This document shows, one piece after another, positions 1-11,534 of a stretch of DNA of 64,000 bases (its first letter is position 1; every line of letters begins with the position of its first letter). The notes beneath the pieces were generated by a model that saw only the letters and a program-made list of their open reading frames with translations, had not been told where the DNA came from and searched no databases. Position numbers and translations under genes: made by a program. Source of the stretch: Gigaspora rosea (taxonomy: Eukaryota > Glomeromycota > Glomeromycetes > Diversisporales > Gigasporaceae); contig QKWP01001254.1 of NCBI GenBank assembly GCA_003550325.1, forward strand, positions 1 to 64,000, given 5' to 3'.

Positions 1-1542
1 TAAAAAAAAACTAATACTAATAATATTTTGAGAACATTTTATTAGTACAAAATGTTCTCAAATAAGAGAACATTATTTTAAATATTAATGTTCTTAAAAA
101 AAATTTAGTGTTCTTATGAGAACATGAGAACATCAAATTTTAAACACTTTATAGGACTAGTTGATTTAAGGGTTCCTGCACTGTATTACTATAAAAATTT
201 GATTTTTTAACAATTTTATTTTTAATAAACCCTTATTATAGTCATAGATTATAAAATCTAATTGGCCAATATACATATTCATATGTATTTAAAATTATCT
301 ATTAAAGCTTTTTAAAGATTTGATAGCAAATAACTTTTGATCCAATAATTTGTAATTTGGTTTGGATAAAACAATGATTGTCTCAATAAGACAATTCTAA
401 TGAGCCCAAAATTATCAAATCAAATCACATGCTTCTAAGATCATTAAGGATTTGTATTACTTTACACATTTAATAATTGATTAAATTTAAACAACTGAGT
501 AAAAAATTCTTAATGCTCTTAGCATTTTGTAATTAAATTTGAATAATTTTGGGCTTTTTAATATCGTCTTATTGAGTTAAACACTATAATTTGTTTCATT
601 CAAATTGGGGCACTGGATTAAATTTTTTTAATAGTATTTTAATTATGCACAAATATATTATTTATTGGCCTTTGGTTATATAATTATTACAAGGTATTTT
701 ATTTATAGCCACACTTCTATACAATTACCAAAATAGAGTATGGCAGACTTGGTGATTATAGAGAAATCTGACTGTATATATTAATTAATATAATTTTATA
801 TATAAATTTGAATATAAAATTAATTTTTAAAAAATTTGTGCATAATACTTAATATATAATAATATATAAATTTTTATAATTTATAATATAGAGTAAATTT
901 ATTCATTGCCCATGCAATGCGCCTTATATGTCGCTCTCCCAAACAAAATTTCAAGATCAGGTATAATGTTACATGATCAAAAAATTCAAAACAACCATTC
1001 ATTTTGTCAAAAATCGTCTATAACTTAAAATCGAGTGTATGAAACTACTCTTAGAATTCTAACAAAAAAAAATTCCTTGCAAAATTTTACTATAAAAACT
1101 CTTCTCTCGCCCATACACACAATCTATACCTCACTCTAACCCTATCCAATGAAAAAACAGGTTATTTTAATTGTTTTGATTTTACATTACACCTGATTTT
1201 ATGATCTATGGCAGGTGCAACAACATTGCACGTGCGATGTATAAATTATTTCTATAATATAATGCATAATAATTTATCTCTAATTATGTAATATTTTTGT
1301 ATAACTAATAAAAATTTATAAATATTTAAAAAACAATAGCTTTATATATTCTTATGTTCTTTTTAGAGTTTTTATAAAAATATTATAAAAAAAACAAAGT
1401 TTAGAATTCAAACTATTGATTTCAAAGTTAGAAATTTTATTTAAATATATAATGATCTTTCTTCAAAAGACTTACTTGTATTATTAACAACTTGTAAAAA
1501 CATTAAATATAACTTTTTTGTGATATTAAAAGCTTAATAGTA
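1..1542. other. AT-rich gene-free stretch with short inverted repeats
   Basis: I see no supportable gene here. Positions 31-135 contain several copies of AGAACAT and its complement ATGTTCT arranged as small hairpins. Positions about 940-1215 resemble, with heavy divergence, positions about 9990-10275: both have a GTAAT/TTACAT motif at one end, a run of A or T followed by CCTTGCAAAATTTTA or CCTTGTAAAATTTTA, and a short CTAACCCT-like stretch. This suggests two old copies of one dispersed repeat. Confidence 0.5.
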
Positions 1543-1703
1543 TAGTCAGGTGCATGCCCTTGGGACTACACTTTTATAACATGTATTTAAAGAATAATAA
1601 GAAAAAGTGCATTTATAGAGGTTAAGTATATATTTGAGACAGCACTTAAGCATACATTTAGAGAGTATGCACTTAGAGAGGGTGCACTTAGAGAGTTCTG
1701 GCT
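1543..1703. mobile_element. Degenerate MITE, GTGCATGCCCTTGG family, copy 1
   Basis: The interior motifs (GTGCATGCCCTTGGGAC, ATTTATAGAGGT, then GTGCACTTAGAGAG) match the copies at 1810-2179 and 2548-2716. The termini are diverged, so no clear target duplication remains. No coding capacity. It probably belongs to a Tc1/mariner (pogo-like) non-autonomous family, judged from the better copies that end in CAGT/ACTG and are flanked by TA. Confidence 0.65.
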
Positions 1704-1809
1704 ATATTCAAAAAATTTGGTATAATATATAACTTACTATGAAATTGACATAATATTAACAAAGTCCAAGTTGATATTGGTTCTATTATAGAAGAAATTA
1801 ATAAATATA

Positions 1810-2179
1810 CAGTTAGACCTCTCTAAGTGCATAAGGACCCCAAACAATCTATAAACAGCTAACAATTTTAAAAAATTGTTATAGATTTCTAAAAATAGAA
1901 AAGATCTACAAAAAACAGTCAAAAATAAGCATTAATATTACTAAATATAGAAAAGATCTACAAAAAATTTATTAAAAATAAGCAAAAGCAAATTGCCACC
2001 TATTTATGTATAGTTCGGGGTCCTAGTGCATGCCCTTGGAACCACACTTTTATAATGTGCATTTAGAGAATAATAAGAAAAAGTACATTTATAGAGGTCA
2101 AGTATATATTTGGGCCAGGATTTAAGTGTGCATTTAGACAGTGTTTGCATAGAGAGAGTGTACTTAGAAAGGTCAACTG
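1810..2179. mobile_element. TA-flanked MITE, copy 2, interrupted by a second element
   Basis: It begins CAGTTAGACCTCTCTAAGTGCA at 1810 and ends with the complementary TTAGAAAGGTCAACTG at 2179, with TA directly outside both ends. The copy is split by a 191-base insertion at 1834-2024. Removing that insertion and one target duplication gives an element of about 170 bases, the same size as the intact relative at 2548-2716. The TA duplication and CAGT termini suggest mobilisation by a Tc1/mariner-class transposase. Confidence 0.75.
1834..2024. mobile_element. Nested MITE with 8-bp target duplication
   Basis: The ends are inverted repeats (AGGACCCC at 1834 and GGGGTCCT at 2024). They are flanked by AGTGCATA (1826-1833) and AGTGCATG (2025-2032), an 8-bp duplication with one mismatch. 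Subterminal bases resemble the element at 10694-10867: ATTTATGTATAGTTCGGGG at the right end here, ATTTATGTATATTTCAGGG there. The 8-bp duplication points to a hAT-type transposase, but the termini do not look like the classic hAT consensus. Confidence 0.75.
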
Positions 2180-2547
2180 TATTAAGAAAGATTATAATTA
2201 TATTTCAAGTATAAAGGCTAATAGGCATAAAGCAATTAAAAAAACTTGATAATATGTGCCAAAAAGTAGATAAAAATAGAATCATTAAATTCGGTTATGA
2301 TGTTTTTAATCAAGCAATAGTTACAAAAATTTGTAAATCTATCTAGATTATTTAATAAAAAATGCTAAAAATGATTGTAATATTATTTAGGAAAAGATTA
2401 TTTTAAGAGCACAGTTTTGTTTTCTAATCTTCAAATATAAACAAAATTTTATCAAATCTTTTAATAAATAATATAAAGAAATCCTTTGACTAATAGATGA
2501 GATAAATATTTAATTGACAAGCTTAAAAGTTTAATGATTAAACAGTA

Positions 2548-2716
2548 CAGTTAGACCTCTAAGTGCATGCCCTTGGGACCACACTTTTATAACGTGCATT
2601 TAGAGAATAAAAAAAAGTGCATTTATAGAGATCAAGTATATATTTGGGCCAGCACTTAAGCATGCATTTAGAGAGTGTGTACACTTAGAGAGGGTGCACT
2701 TAGAGAAGCCTTACTG
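2548..2716. mobile_element. TA-flanked MITE, intact 169-bp copy 3
   Basis: Terminal inverted repeats are CAGTTAGACCTCTAAGTGCA at the left and TGCACTTAGAGAAGCCTTACTG at the right, with TA on both outer sides. This is the best-preserved of three copies within 1.2 kb and defines the family limits. It is non-coding. Confidence 0.85.
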
Positions 2717-3371
2717 TAGTGAAAAATTAGATATAGGTCAATATCTTTATTCTTAATTTCTAAAAATCAATTCAATTTTGAGATTACTAAAAAAAGCTTT
2801 TGGGTGGTAAATTATTTGAGGACAGGGTACAAATTGCAAATTATATATAAAATTTGTAGTATTAATTAAGCAAATCATTTTTGAACTATTAAATAAAATT
2901 ATAGAGCAGGTTTTTATGATTCTATAAATAATAAAATTATTAAAATTGGTTGAATATTTATCAAGTTATGAAGATTTAAGTTTTAGAAGTCAAAAGTTGT
3001 TTACAAAATTATATAATACTGTAATCATATGATATTGATAATCAAAATTAATCATTTTGTGTAAATTGAAAAAATTTGAGCCAACTTGGGGAAAATTTAT
3101 GATATATAGAAATTTTTTAAATGTATACTTTATTAAAATTTTACTATTATAAAATTTGCATTTTGTTCTATATTATAAAATTTTATTAAATTCGATTACA
3201 ACTATAAAAAGTTTAATTAGTAGCACATTTTTTAATTTCTTTATAAATCTCATTGTATCAATAAAATCATATGATAATGATTTATGTATACTCTACCCTT
3301 AAAGAAAGTAATAGTTATATAGTTCAGCAAAATTATTTACAAATAAAGATGCTAAAAAAACTACTAATAAA

Positions 3372-3495
3372 CCTTTGTATAAATTAAAAAATTTAAATTA
3401 TTCAAAATTTTTATAAATTTTTAAATATCTTTGCCTTTGTATAAATTAAAAAATTTAAATTATTCAAAATTTTTATAAATTTTTAAATATCTTTG
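3372..3495. repeat. Tandem duplication, two 62-bp units
   Basis: The unit beginning CCTTTGTATAAATTAAAAAA is repeated with period 62 (3372-3433 and 3434-3495). The copies look identical, so the duplication is recent. No coding content is visible. Confidence 0.9.
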
Positions 3496-4061
3496 AATTG
3501 TAAGTTTGTAATTTATCTATATCAATTTTTATATTTAAGTAATTTTAAAATAAAATCTTTTTTTTTAAAGCTTAGATACTTGTATCATTCTAATGCCTTT
3601 TTATAATCTAGAATAGGCAAATATAATTTGCAAACCTATTTTAATAATAATGTTTTAGACCCAAATAAAAAGCTATCAATGAATTGCTAGCATATAGATT
3701 ATTGTTATAAATAAATATTTTACACTATTACAATAGATATTAGTATATAAATATTGTATCATATTATAATACAGTCACACTCCCTAAGTGCACATTCTGT
3801 AAATACAAACCTTTTCTATATGTAAACCATAGCTCTGAGCTTTGGACTTAGTTACTCTTTACATTCTGCATATGCATAAGATTTAGAGTTCTATGTATAT
3901 ATATGTATTCCATAAATGCATGTATATGATTAATTTTAAAGCTAGCCAATAATAACTGGATTTTTTTATAGCTTATTTTTAGATATAATCGAATTTGGCT
4001 AATCCCAAATAGTTGTTACATAGTAAAATTTAAATTTTGCTATGCAAATTGAATATTATTA

Positions 4062-4219
4062 GGGTGGTGACAGATATTACGTAATATTTTAGGGGAAGGA
4101 GGTCTCTGAAATCTTATGTTAAATATAGAAGTTCATAATAGCCAATCAAATTTCTCTTATATAGGGGGAAGGGGTAGGGGGTATAGTAAAATTATATTAT
4201 GTAATATATGTCACTGCCA
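4062..4219. mobile_element. MITE with TTA target duplication
   Basis: The left end GGGTGGTGACAGATATTACG is complementary, with mismatches, to the right end ATTATGTAATATATGTCACTGCC. TTA lies outside both ends. The 3-bp TTA duplication is typical of PIF/Harbinger-type elements. The element at 9750-9916 has the same size and the same kind of duplication. Confidence 0.6.
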
Positions 4220-4258
4220 TTACTTAAGTAAACTTGTTAAACAATTAAAATATATATA

Positions 4259-4461
4259 CAGTTGCCTCTCTCTAATCCAAACCTCTCTAAACTAAACACT
4301 ATTAAACTTTCGCTAAACCAAACCAAATCTCTAGAACATTTGTAAATTTTATTATAAAGTTCGGATAAGCCATATATAACTTTTTGAAAACTGAACTTTT
4401 CCAAATTTTTATATAGTAAAAAAAAGCAGTCCTGGCAGTTCAGATTAGAGAGAGTTGACTG
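4259..4461. mobile_element. 203-bp TA-flanked MITE
   Basis: The terminal inverted repeats CAGTTGCCTCTCTCTAATC (left) and GATTAGAGAGAGTTGACTG (right) differ at few positions and are flanked by TA. A partial copy of the left half lies at about 14080-14180. Pogo/Tc1-type non-autonomous element by termini and duplication; it has no open frame. Confidence 0.85.
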
Positions 4462-7400
4462 TATACTAAAATCTTTATCAAAATCAAAATACTTTTTATT
4501 TTTATTATTTGATTTTTAATTTTTAAGTCCAACAAATCTATTTTTTAAAAAAATTTATTTTTTTTATTGAACGTAAAAATTAAAAACCAAATAATAAAAA
4601 GTTCTTTAATATTAATAAAAATTTAAAATATATATATATTTGATTTTCTAAACAAGTTTACTTAAGCGATTATAATCAATTTATATAATAAACTTTGAAC
4701 TTTACTCTATAGTGACCATTATTGATTTTGGGTAACTCATTTTTTTGGATAAAAAGCATTAAAGTATTGATTACATGTTTGATTTCACTTATTATTGGCT
4801 ATTAAGTTAATTCTATAATGCATAACCTCTCTAAATGCACACTTATACCTGGTCCCAAAAGCATGCACTTATAGGAGTGCAACACTGGTGCAACTATATT
4901 AAAATAGTTACAATATATTAATAAATGAATTTTACAACCTAAATTGTATAATTTTTAAATTAATAAAGAGTCTATATTATTAATATTATCAATACCAATT
5001 AGTAATTTGAAGTAATTTATTTGCTATATTACACATATCTGTTTTATTTTTTTTAAAAAATTTTTATTTTAGACAATATTTACTAAAAAGAATTTTTAAT
5101 AATAAATAAAACAAAACTAGTAAAGCCTACAGATTATTTTTTAATTAAATATATGCAAATAATTCTTTAATTCAAAATAAATAATATTTATTTTTTATAA
5201 TAATTTTTAGAGTTACAGATTTTGCAAATCTGTACTATATTTATTTTTCTAATATAAGTGATAAAATCAAATACCAAATACTTAATAAAGACTGCCCAAA
5301 ATTTATTACATAAGTCAGCATACTAGTCAAATATCAAGAAATTTTACTTCTGGTATTATAAAATTAAAACTATTTAGAAACATTTAAATAGATTAGATTT
5401 TGAATAAAAATATGTGATCCTTTGAGTCTTTAATGTAGAAAAAGAAGGGTTAAATGTATAGTTAGAGATCTTTGTATATTAGCATGTATATTCTTTAGTC
5501 AATAAAAGCAGGAATGCCAAACAAAATAAATAAATAAAAATATGTAATCTAGTACTACAACAATATTAAAAAGTAAAAAATTTGTAATGCATTATTGATA
5601 TTATCTATATTTTGTATTTATACATATTTAAACAAATAAAACTTTGTGTTGAATTAATAACTACCAAATCAAATTTAATAAACTTTTTTTTATTTAAATA
5701 TACAGTTTATAGAATTTAAATAAAGAAAATTTTATTAAGTTAGATTTGGTATTTGTCAAAATATTACTATATAGCATAGACTATAATATTGTGGGTATAA
5801 TACTGGTATAATACAATCTACAGACAAAATTTGTATAATACCCAAGGTACTATACTAAGCAATTTTTTATATAAAAACTTTTTATATAGGTATATCCTTT
5901 GGGTCTTTTATATTGTACCATAAATTTTTTAATAGGGTACCATATTTTTGTATAATAATGCATATGTGCATTATTTTGAAATTGCTACTTTTAAAAGTCA
6001 TCTATTTGACTCGAAATAATGCACTTGTGTGTTCTAAATTAACATATTCTCTAAGAGTTTGTATGATAAATATAAGTATAGCACATATGTCTATTAAATA
6101 TTGGTAATATTAATCTAAAATATTATATATGCATTTTGAAATAATGCACAGATAAACAAAATAACACACAGGTGTGTATTATTATGTGAAAATATAGTAC
6201 TTTGCACAGGGTACTGTGGTTCATGCTATACAGGGTTGATCAAAGTTTCAAAAATTTTTAATTTACAGAAAGTATAATAAATTTGCACAGGGTACTGTGG
6301 TTTATGCTCAAAGTTTCAAAAATTTTTAATTTACAGAAAGTATAATAAATTTCCTAATTTCAGATTTCTAGTAATATATAGTGTGATGCACCAATTTAAT
6401 AATTATATTAATTTTGAAAAGCTCAATAATCTTTTAACAAATATAGAAAAATACATAAGGCAACTAATATTGGGATATTATATAACTATTTAATTAAAAC
6501 TATATTAGTTAACTATATAATTTTTTAAATTAAAAGTTTTATATTATACAATTGAAAACAAATTTTTTGATTTTCAAGTTATTACTTTGCAATAAGATAA
6601 TTGCTTTAAAACTAAACCTTAAATATATTCAATAAATCATCAAGATATGAAATTAACTTGAAACTTTTACAAGTTGTTTATATAAAATTAAAGAATAAAG
6701 CTATGCTTCAATATATATGGGTTTTGAGTAAATATTTGAAAGTTTGTTAATTAAGGCCAAGCAATACTCTTTTATAAATAATTCAAACTTAAAACTATTA
6801 ACAATCTTATACTCTATTTAAAAAAATGGGTCTGTATTATTTCACTGACAATTACTTTATAGACACAATTTTTTGCCAAAAATTATTTATTGACAAGTTT
6901 ATTTTTTGACAGTTTATTTCATTTCACTGTTGAGTTTTTTCTATAAAGCACACTAACTTTGACTTTAATTCTACTCTGACCTTAAGAACAGTGACCAGAA
7001 TTACTTTGTTAGTGAAATGAGCTTTGATAAAAAAACTGTTTGTAAAATGAGCTTGTTAGTAAATAATTTGTTATGAAATAGAGTAATAGTAAGTTGATTG
7101 TTAGTAAAGCAAGCTGCACTGAAAAAATATATTAATACTTAAATCAGAATATTTAAAATATTAGCAAAAAATAAACATAATTACTTTAATATAGTTCTAA
7201 TAAATAAATAAATATAACTGTTATAGTTTTGATTAAATAGTTGAATAATTATATATAGTAAAACAGACAACTATTTGATAAAAATGTAAAGTAGTATATT
7301 TTGAAATAGAAATATCAAAAAATATGAATAAAATAATTTATAGCAATATTTCATAGTTATGCTATATAGTTTCAGAAATTTGATTAAAAAAAGTTTATAC

Positions 7401-7684
7401 AAACAACTATTATTTATATTTTTAGAATTATTATAGTTTGAATAACAACTGACAGTAGTCTTTTGTTAAAAATAATAGAAATATATTTGATATTGATTCT
7501 ACGATAAAAATTTGAAGAGTTGCAACTAAAATTTGCTTCCAAAATATCAAAATATTGTAGTATATATTTGCTATTAATAACAGATAAGTAACATTAGGAT
7601 AAAATATGCACTTTGAAAGTAATTCATATATTAAAATAGTTTGTCAAAAATATAAAATTTATTTTTTAATAATAAATCAAAAAT
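4462..7684. other. AT-rich gene-free stretch
   Basis: No gene is supportable; short open frames here have no recognisable content. Visible structure: a decayed MITE fragment at 4820-4880 (CCTCTCTAAATGCACAC and GCATGCACTTATAGG), and palindromic ATAATGCA..TGCATTAT motifs near 5957-5980 and 6140-6185. A block of 6830-7110 carries many inverted copies of TTAGTAA/TTACTAA-like words and looks like a degraded foldback. Confidence 0.5.
6201..6351. repeat. Tandem duplication with internal deletion
   Basis: TTGCACAGGGTACTGTGGTT followed by CAAAGTTTCAAAAATTTTTA and ACAGAAAGTATAATAAAT occurs twice (about 6202-6282 and 6283-6350). The second unit lacks a 13-base stretch present in the first. This is a recent local duplication with no coding content. 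Confidence 0.85.
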
Positions 7685-8080
7685 ACCATAGCAACATAGT
7701 GCAATTGGGTTGTTGTCACTTCAAGCAACTTGTAACTAAGGTACGGGATTTGAATCTTATAGGAGATTTGTTGTTGGTTGGGTTATAGAATCTGTAACTT
7801 GGGTTTTACTATTTATAAATAGAAGATTCTAGAAGCATTGTAAGATATAAAAGAATGCAGGCTGATTTAGTTAGCACAAACCCATAATAAATCTTTTAGA
7901 ATTTATAAAGCAACTAGAAGATCAGAAATCTGCTTGGAAAGACCCAAAAAGAAAGTAGTGCAAGCTTTCAATAGTGCTACAGAGCTAAATGGAATAAATT
8001 CAAAAGAGTAGAGAAACCAGAAAAAATTTACTGAAAGGGTTTAGAAGAACTCTACCAACTGGGCTACTAGAGTTATACCA
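7685..8080. repeat. tRNA-like (SINE-type) remnants
   Basis: On the + strand, TAGTGCAATTGG at 7697-7708 fits a Pol III A box, and GGGATTTGAATCT at 7745-7757 is close to a B box. On the - strand near 8060-8080, GTAGCCCAGTTGGTAGAG is a very good A box, but no convincing B box follows. These could be heads of tRNA-derived SINEs. Neither folds into a clear tRNA, so no functional tRNA is claimed. Confidence 0.3.
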
Positions 8081-9749
8081 GAGGAAAAGAACATGTGTTA
8101 TAGAATTTTAGATGCATAATGCTAAGTGAACTGATCCTTCCATGCTGCAGGATTGGGAGTTTCTTCTAGTAACCTGAGATAGTAAAGTCAAAAAATCTAG
8201 AAAAGCAGGTGCTAGGGATTGGATCAACTTTACAAGAGCAAAAGTAAATAATGGCAGTATTGTTATAGAACAGCTTTGAACAGTAGTTTGAACAATTTTG
8301 AACAATTTTAAAAATTAAATAAAATAAAATTACTTAAAATTTTATTAAAATTACCTATTTTAATTTTAACTAAAATGTGTTTAGCATAAAAAAATATATA
8401 ATTATATATTTTTTAGCAAATATATTAATTATTAAAGCCTGGACAAGCTTTGGACAATCTTGGATATTTTTAATATTTTGAACATAAAAAGGCTTTGAAC
8501 AGTCAAATCATACAATACTAGTAATAGTAGTAGTTTAAGGTAACCCCTTACTACAAGTATAAGGCTTAGTGTAGATAATATCTACGTGGGACAGGAACTA
8601 CTCTACTAGGTTTACTACAGATTCAAATGCCTAATTGGCTAAAGCTTTAGAGTATAAAATAGTAAATTACTCTAAAAGAGATATATTAAGAATATATAAA
8701 GCAGAAATAGAAACTAGAGAGTTAGTTTCATAGTTAGTCTATAGATATAATAGCTAGTATGGAACAGTACCAAAAGTATAAATAGCAAGTTGTACACTTG
8801 GTATACAATTGTAATAGCTATTGTAATATAAAAGCTCATTTGTAATAATTGGTCTACTGTTTGAATCAATAAAGTGCCAATATACCAAGTGGCCACCTTA
8901 ATATTAAAAAAAATACCTGATATTACTAATTCAATAAATCTGTAATTAAGAAAATGCTTAATACTAGAAGACATAAAACCAAATAATGAAGAAAAATTTC
9001 AAATAATAGTATTTAGATATAAATTTTTGCTTGTTAATATATAAGAGCATGATATTTATTATTTAATATTTATTTACTATAAATGCTTATTCCTACCCCA
9101 GATAATATATATATATAAATTTTAGCCAATTAAATTAACTAAAAGATAAAATTTTGCTTGACTCTTTACTCCTAAAATATTGTTACAAGCGACTATAGCC
9201 TTCAATATAGTACTTGCAATATAGCACACAGCAACAGGGATCTTATAAGAGTTAGAAAAGATATAATATAGTATAGAAGTGGAATATTACTTTACTAGAG
9301 CAGTTCATTAAATATTTATTAAAAACAAGATAATATTTATTTGGCAAAGATATATTTTATTTATTTTGATAATGATATTTAAGAGATATAACTATTTTTA
9401 AGTGGTTGAGAGAAGAGATAGGAAATCTGAGTCTAATCTGCAGAAGAATAGAAAAATTAGGGTTTATATATCTTTTTGTAAAACTCATAAACTAATAAAA
9501 CTAATAAAACTCCTGTAGCACAATTGCATTCTATATTTGTACCTATTTGTTTTACATACAATTCCTTAGAATGTTCTAGAAATAAAACAAAAAAATGTTC
9601 TATAACAATATTATCTAATAAATCTTAGTACCAACTATAATTTTGAGGACCAAATATTGGATTTGATAATTAAATCTTTTAGTTAATTACAAAAATTAAT
9701 ATTGTAAATTTTTAAAAAAGAAAAGCTATATCTAATATACTTAGAATTA
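8081..9749. other. Gene-free stretch
   Basis: I see no conserved coding segment. The base composition at 7800-8700 is less extreme than in its surroundings, as if an old transposon had decayed there, but no domain can be read on either strand. Confidence 0.4.
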
Positions 9750-9916
9750 GGGAAGTGCCATTTATTATATAATTTATTTTTATTAGAAGGTCATACCCCC
9801 TCCCCCCTGTAATCTAATGAGCAGCCAATAATAATTTTTATATATTATATATAGACGTGATAGACTGCTAACCCCCCCTCCCCCTTTCGAAATTATATAA
9901 TAAAACGGCACTTCCC
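9750..9916. mobile_element. 167-bp MITE with TTA target duplication
   Basis: The ends GGGAAGTGCCATTTATTATA and AATAAAACGGCACTTCCC are inverted repeats of about 25 bases. TTA flanks both ends (9747-9749 and 9917-9919). The interior carries C-rich runs near 9797-9808 and 9872-9886. It is PIF/Harbinger-like by target duplication and non-coding. Confidence 0.85.
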
Positions 9917-10630
9917 TTAGTATATAACAAAATTATAATTTATAATTGGTTTTACTAAATCACACTACTAGTACTCAATATCACAATGATTTTCACCAAT
10001 CAAATTTTTTAAATACAATATAACGTAAAGATTAGATGTAATATAAAATTTTTGTTGTTTTGCTATTTTTTTTTAAAAAAATACCTTCTAACTCAAAATT
10101 TTATTTATGAAACCACCTTTTTTTTTTAAAAAAAAAACTCCTTGTAAAATTTTATTATATACTATGCTTAACCCTAACTCTAACTATTAACTCTAACTTA
10201 ACATTTATCAACGTTAACTTTTGTTTATTTTTTTTGTTTATTTTTTGCTATTGATCTTCACATTACACATTATACTAGTGTTTAACATTACTGGTTTGAT
10301 TTATAATTACTGTTTATAATTATAATAATTAATTAAATTGGCTAAATCTTATTTTATACAGTACCAAATAATTTTTATTCTAAATTGCTTGAGTAATTAT
10401 ATATATATATATTATTCTACAAATATTGAAATTAATTCTAAAACAATCCTAATTATAGGCTAGCGCAAAAAGATTTTACATTAAATAACTCTAATTAAAT
10501 TATTTTTGCACAAATTAATTTTTTATTTTTTTAATTTAATATAATTATTAGATTATTGAATTAATGAAAATAAAATTATTTTGGTTATTTTATTAATAAA
10601 ATTAAAAATTTTATTAATAATAGCTTTTTA
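9917..10630. other. Gene-free stretch with degenerate CCCTAA-like run
   Basis: No gene is visible. CCCTAACTCTAACTATTAACTC at about 10170-10195 resembles diverged telomere-type repeats, but it is too short and irregular to be a telomere. The segment from about 9990 to 10275 is related to 940-1215. Confidence 0.4.
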
Positions 10631-10886
10631 CCTCTGGGTTGATAGTATAGTGGTATGCTTTGAGGTTGCAAATTAAAGATTGGCAGTTCAAATAGGATCC
10701 CGAAATATACATAGATAGGTCAGATTAATTATAAAATTACTAAAAATAGTAAGATTTGCAAAAACTAAAAATAAACAAAAATTACTATAAATAAAAAAGA
10801 TCTGCATAAAAGCCTCCAAAAATTAGAAAACTAATACCTGATGTATTTATGTATATTTCAGGGTTCTGTTCAAATCCTTCTAGAGG
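10631..10886 (+). pseudogene. tRNA-like gene interrupted by a MITE
   Basis: Removing the insertion at 10694-10867 and one 8-bp duplication leaves about 74 bases. CCTCTGG at the start pairs fully with CTAGAGG at the end, allowing one G-U pair, as an acceptor stem. TAGTATAGTGG is A-box-like and GTTCAAATCC is a good B box. The T stem and anticodon loop are degenerate and I cannot assign an anticodon. It is therefore a tRNA pseudogene or the head of a SINE, not a functional tRNA. Confidence 0.5.
10694..10867. mobile_element. MITE inserted in the B box of a tRNA-like sequence
   Basis: The ends AGGATCCCGAAATATACATA and TATGTATATTTCAGGGTTCT are inverted repeats of about 25 bases with few mismatches. 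They are flanked by a perfect 8-bp duplication, GTTCAAAT (10686-10693 and 10868-10875). It belongs to the same family as 1834-2024, sharing the right-end ATTTATGTATA motif and an internal AAAAGATCT. Confidence 0.85.
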
Positions 10887-11534
10887 TAAAATGGAAAAAA
10901 AACAGCTGGTTAGGAAGCTGAAATACCATGGGAAGACAGGGACCCAGAACATTTATGGATGGACTTAATTAGGCAGTTACTGTTATCAAATTTGTAGGTA
11001 AAATGAAATGTGTTAGAACCTAATTTGGAAATAACCAAAGTATTACAAGATATTAAGTCTGATTCATAATACTACATGAACTCATAGCACTATTAGGCTG
11101 AACAAATAAAATTTCAGTTTGGTGCTAGTCCTGGTGAAACAGCCTCTGATATCTGATCGACCTGCAGATTGTATGACAACTTGTGGCTAGGTGCTCTTAG
11201 AAGTAACCAGTTGAGGTTGTGTATCATTAAAAACAATTAATAGTGATAGTAGATAGGCTATGAAAGTCTCCAGAATATCTGGGCTAGAAGCTTGTAATAT
11301 TGAACTATGGCAAGATTTGTCAAAGAATAAAAAAAAGAGTAACTTTTTACTATATAAGTTACTATAGTAATTTATATATATGTATCTATAGCAAAAAAAT
11401 CAAATATCTCATTTTAAAGCTTAATTCTTTACAACTAGTAATTCAATTTTGCTCAAATTTTAACCATATCTTTTTTATATGCACATAAATGCACTTGCAT
11501 AGTACAAGCTCATACAGTGCATATTGGTTGTAAA
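10887..11534. other. Gene-free stretch up to the USP7 fragment junction
   Basis: No gene is supported. The homology to USP7-like coding sequence begins abruptly at about 11535, so this stretch is the foreign side of a duplication breakpoint. Confidence 0.5.

Noticed and set aside
1737..8974. Scattered open frames of 60-86 residues in the first 11 kb
   Set aside because: Low-complexity Ile/Leu/Tyr-rich translations of AT-rich DNA, without family features or splice context.
10165..10200. CCCTAACTCTAAC run as a telomere
   Set aside because: Too short and irregular, and it lies inside a diverged dispersed repeat.
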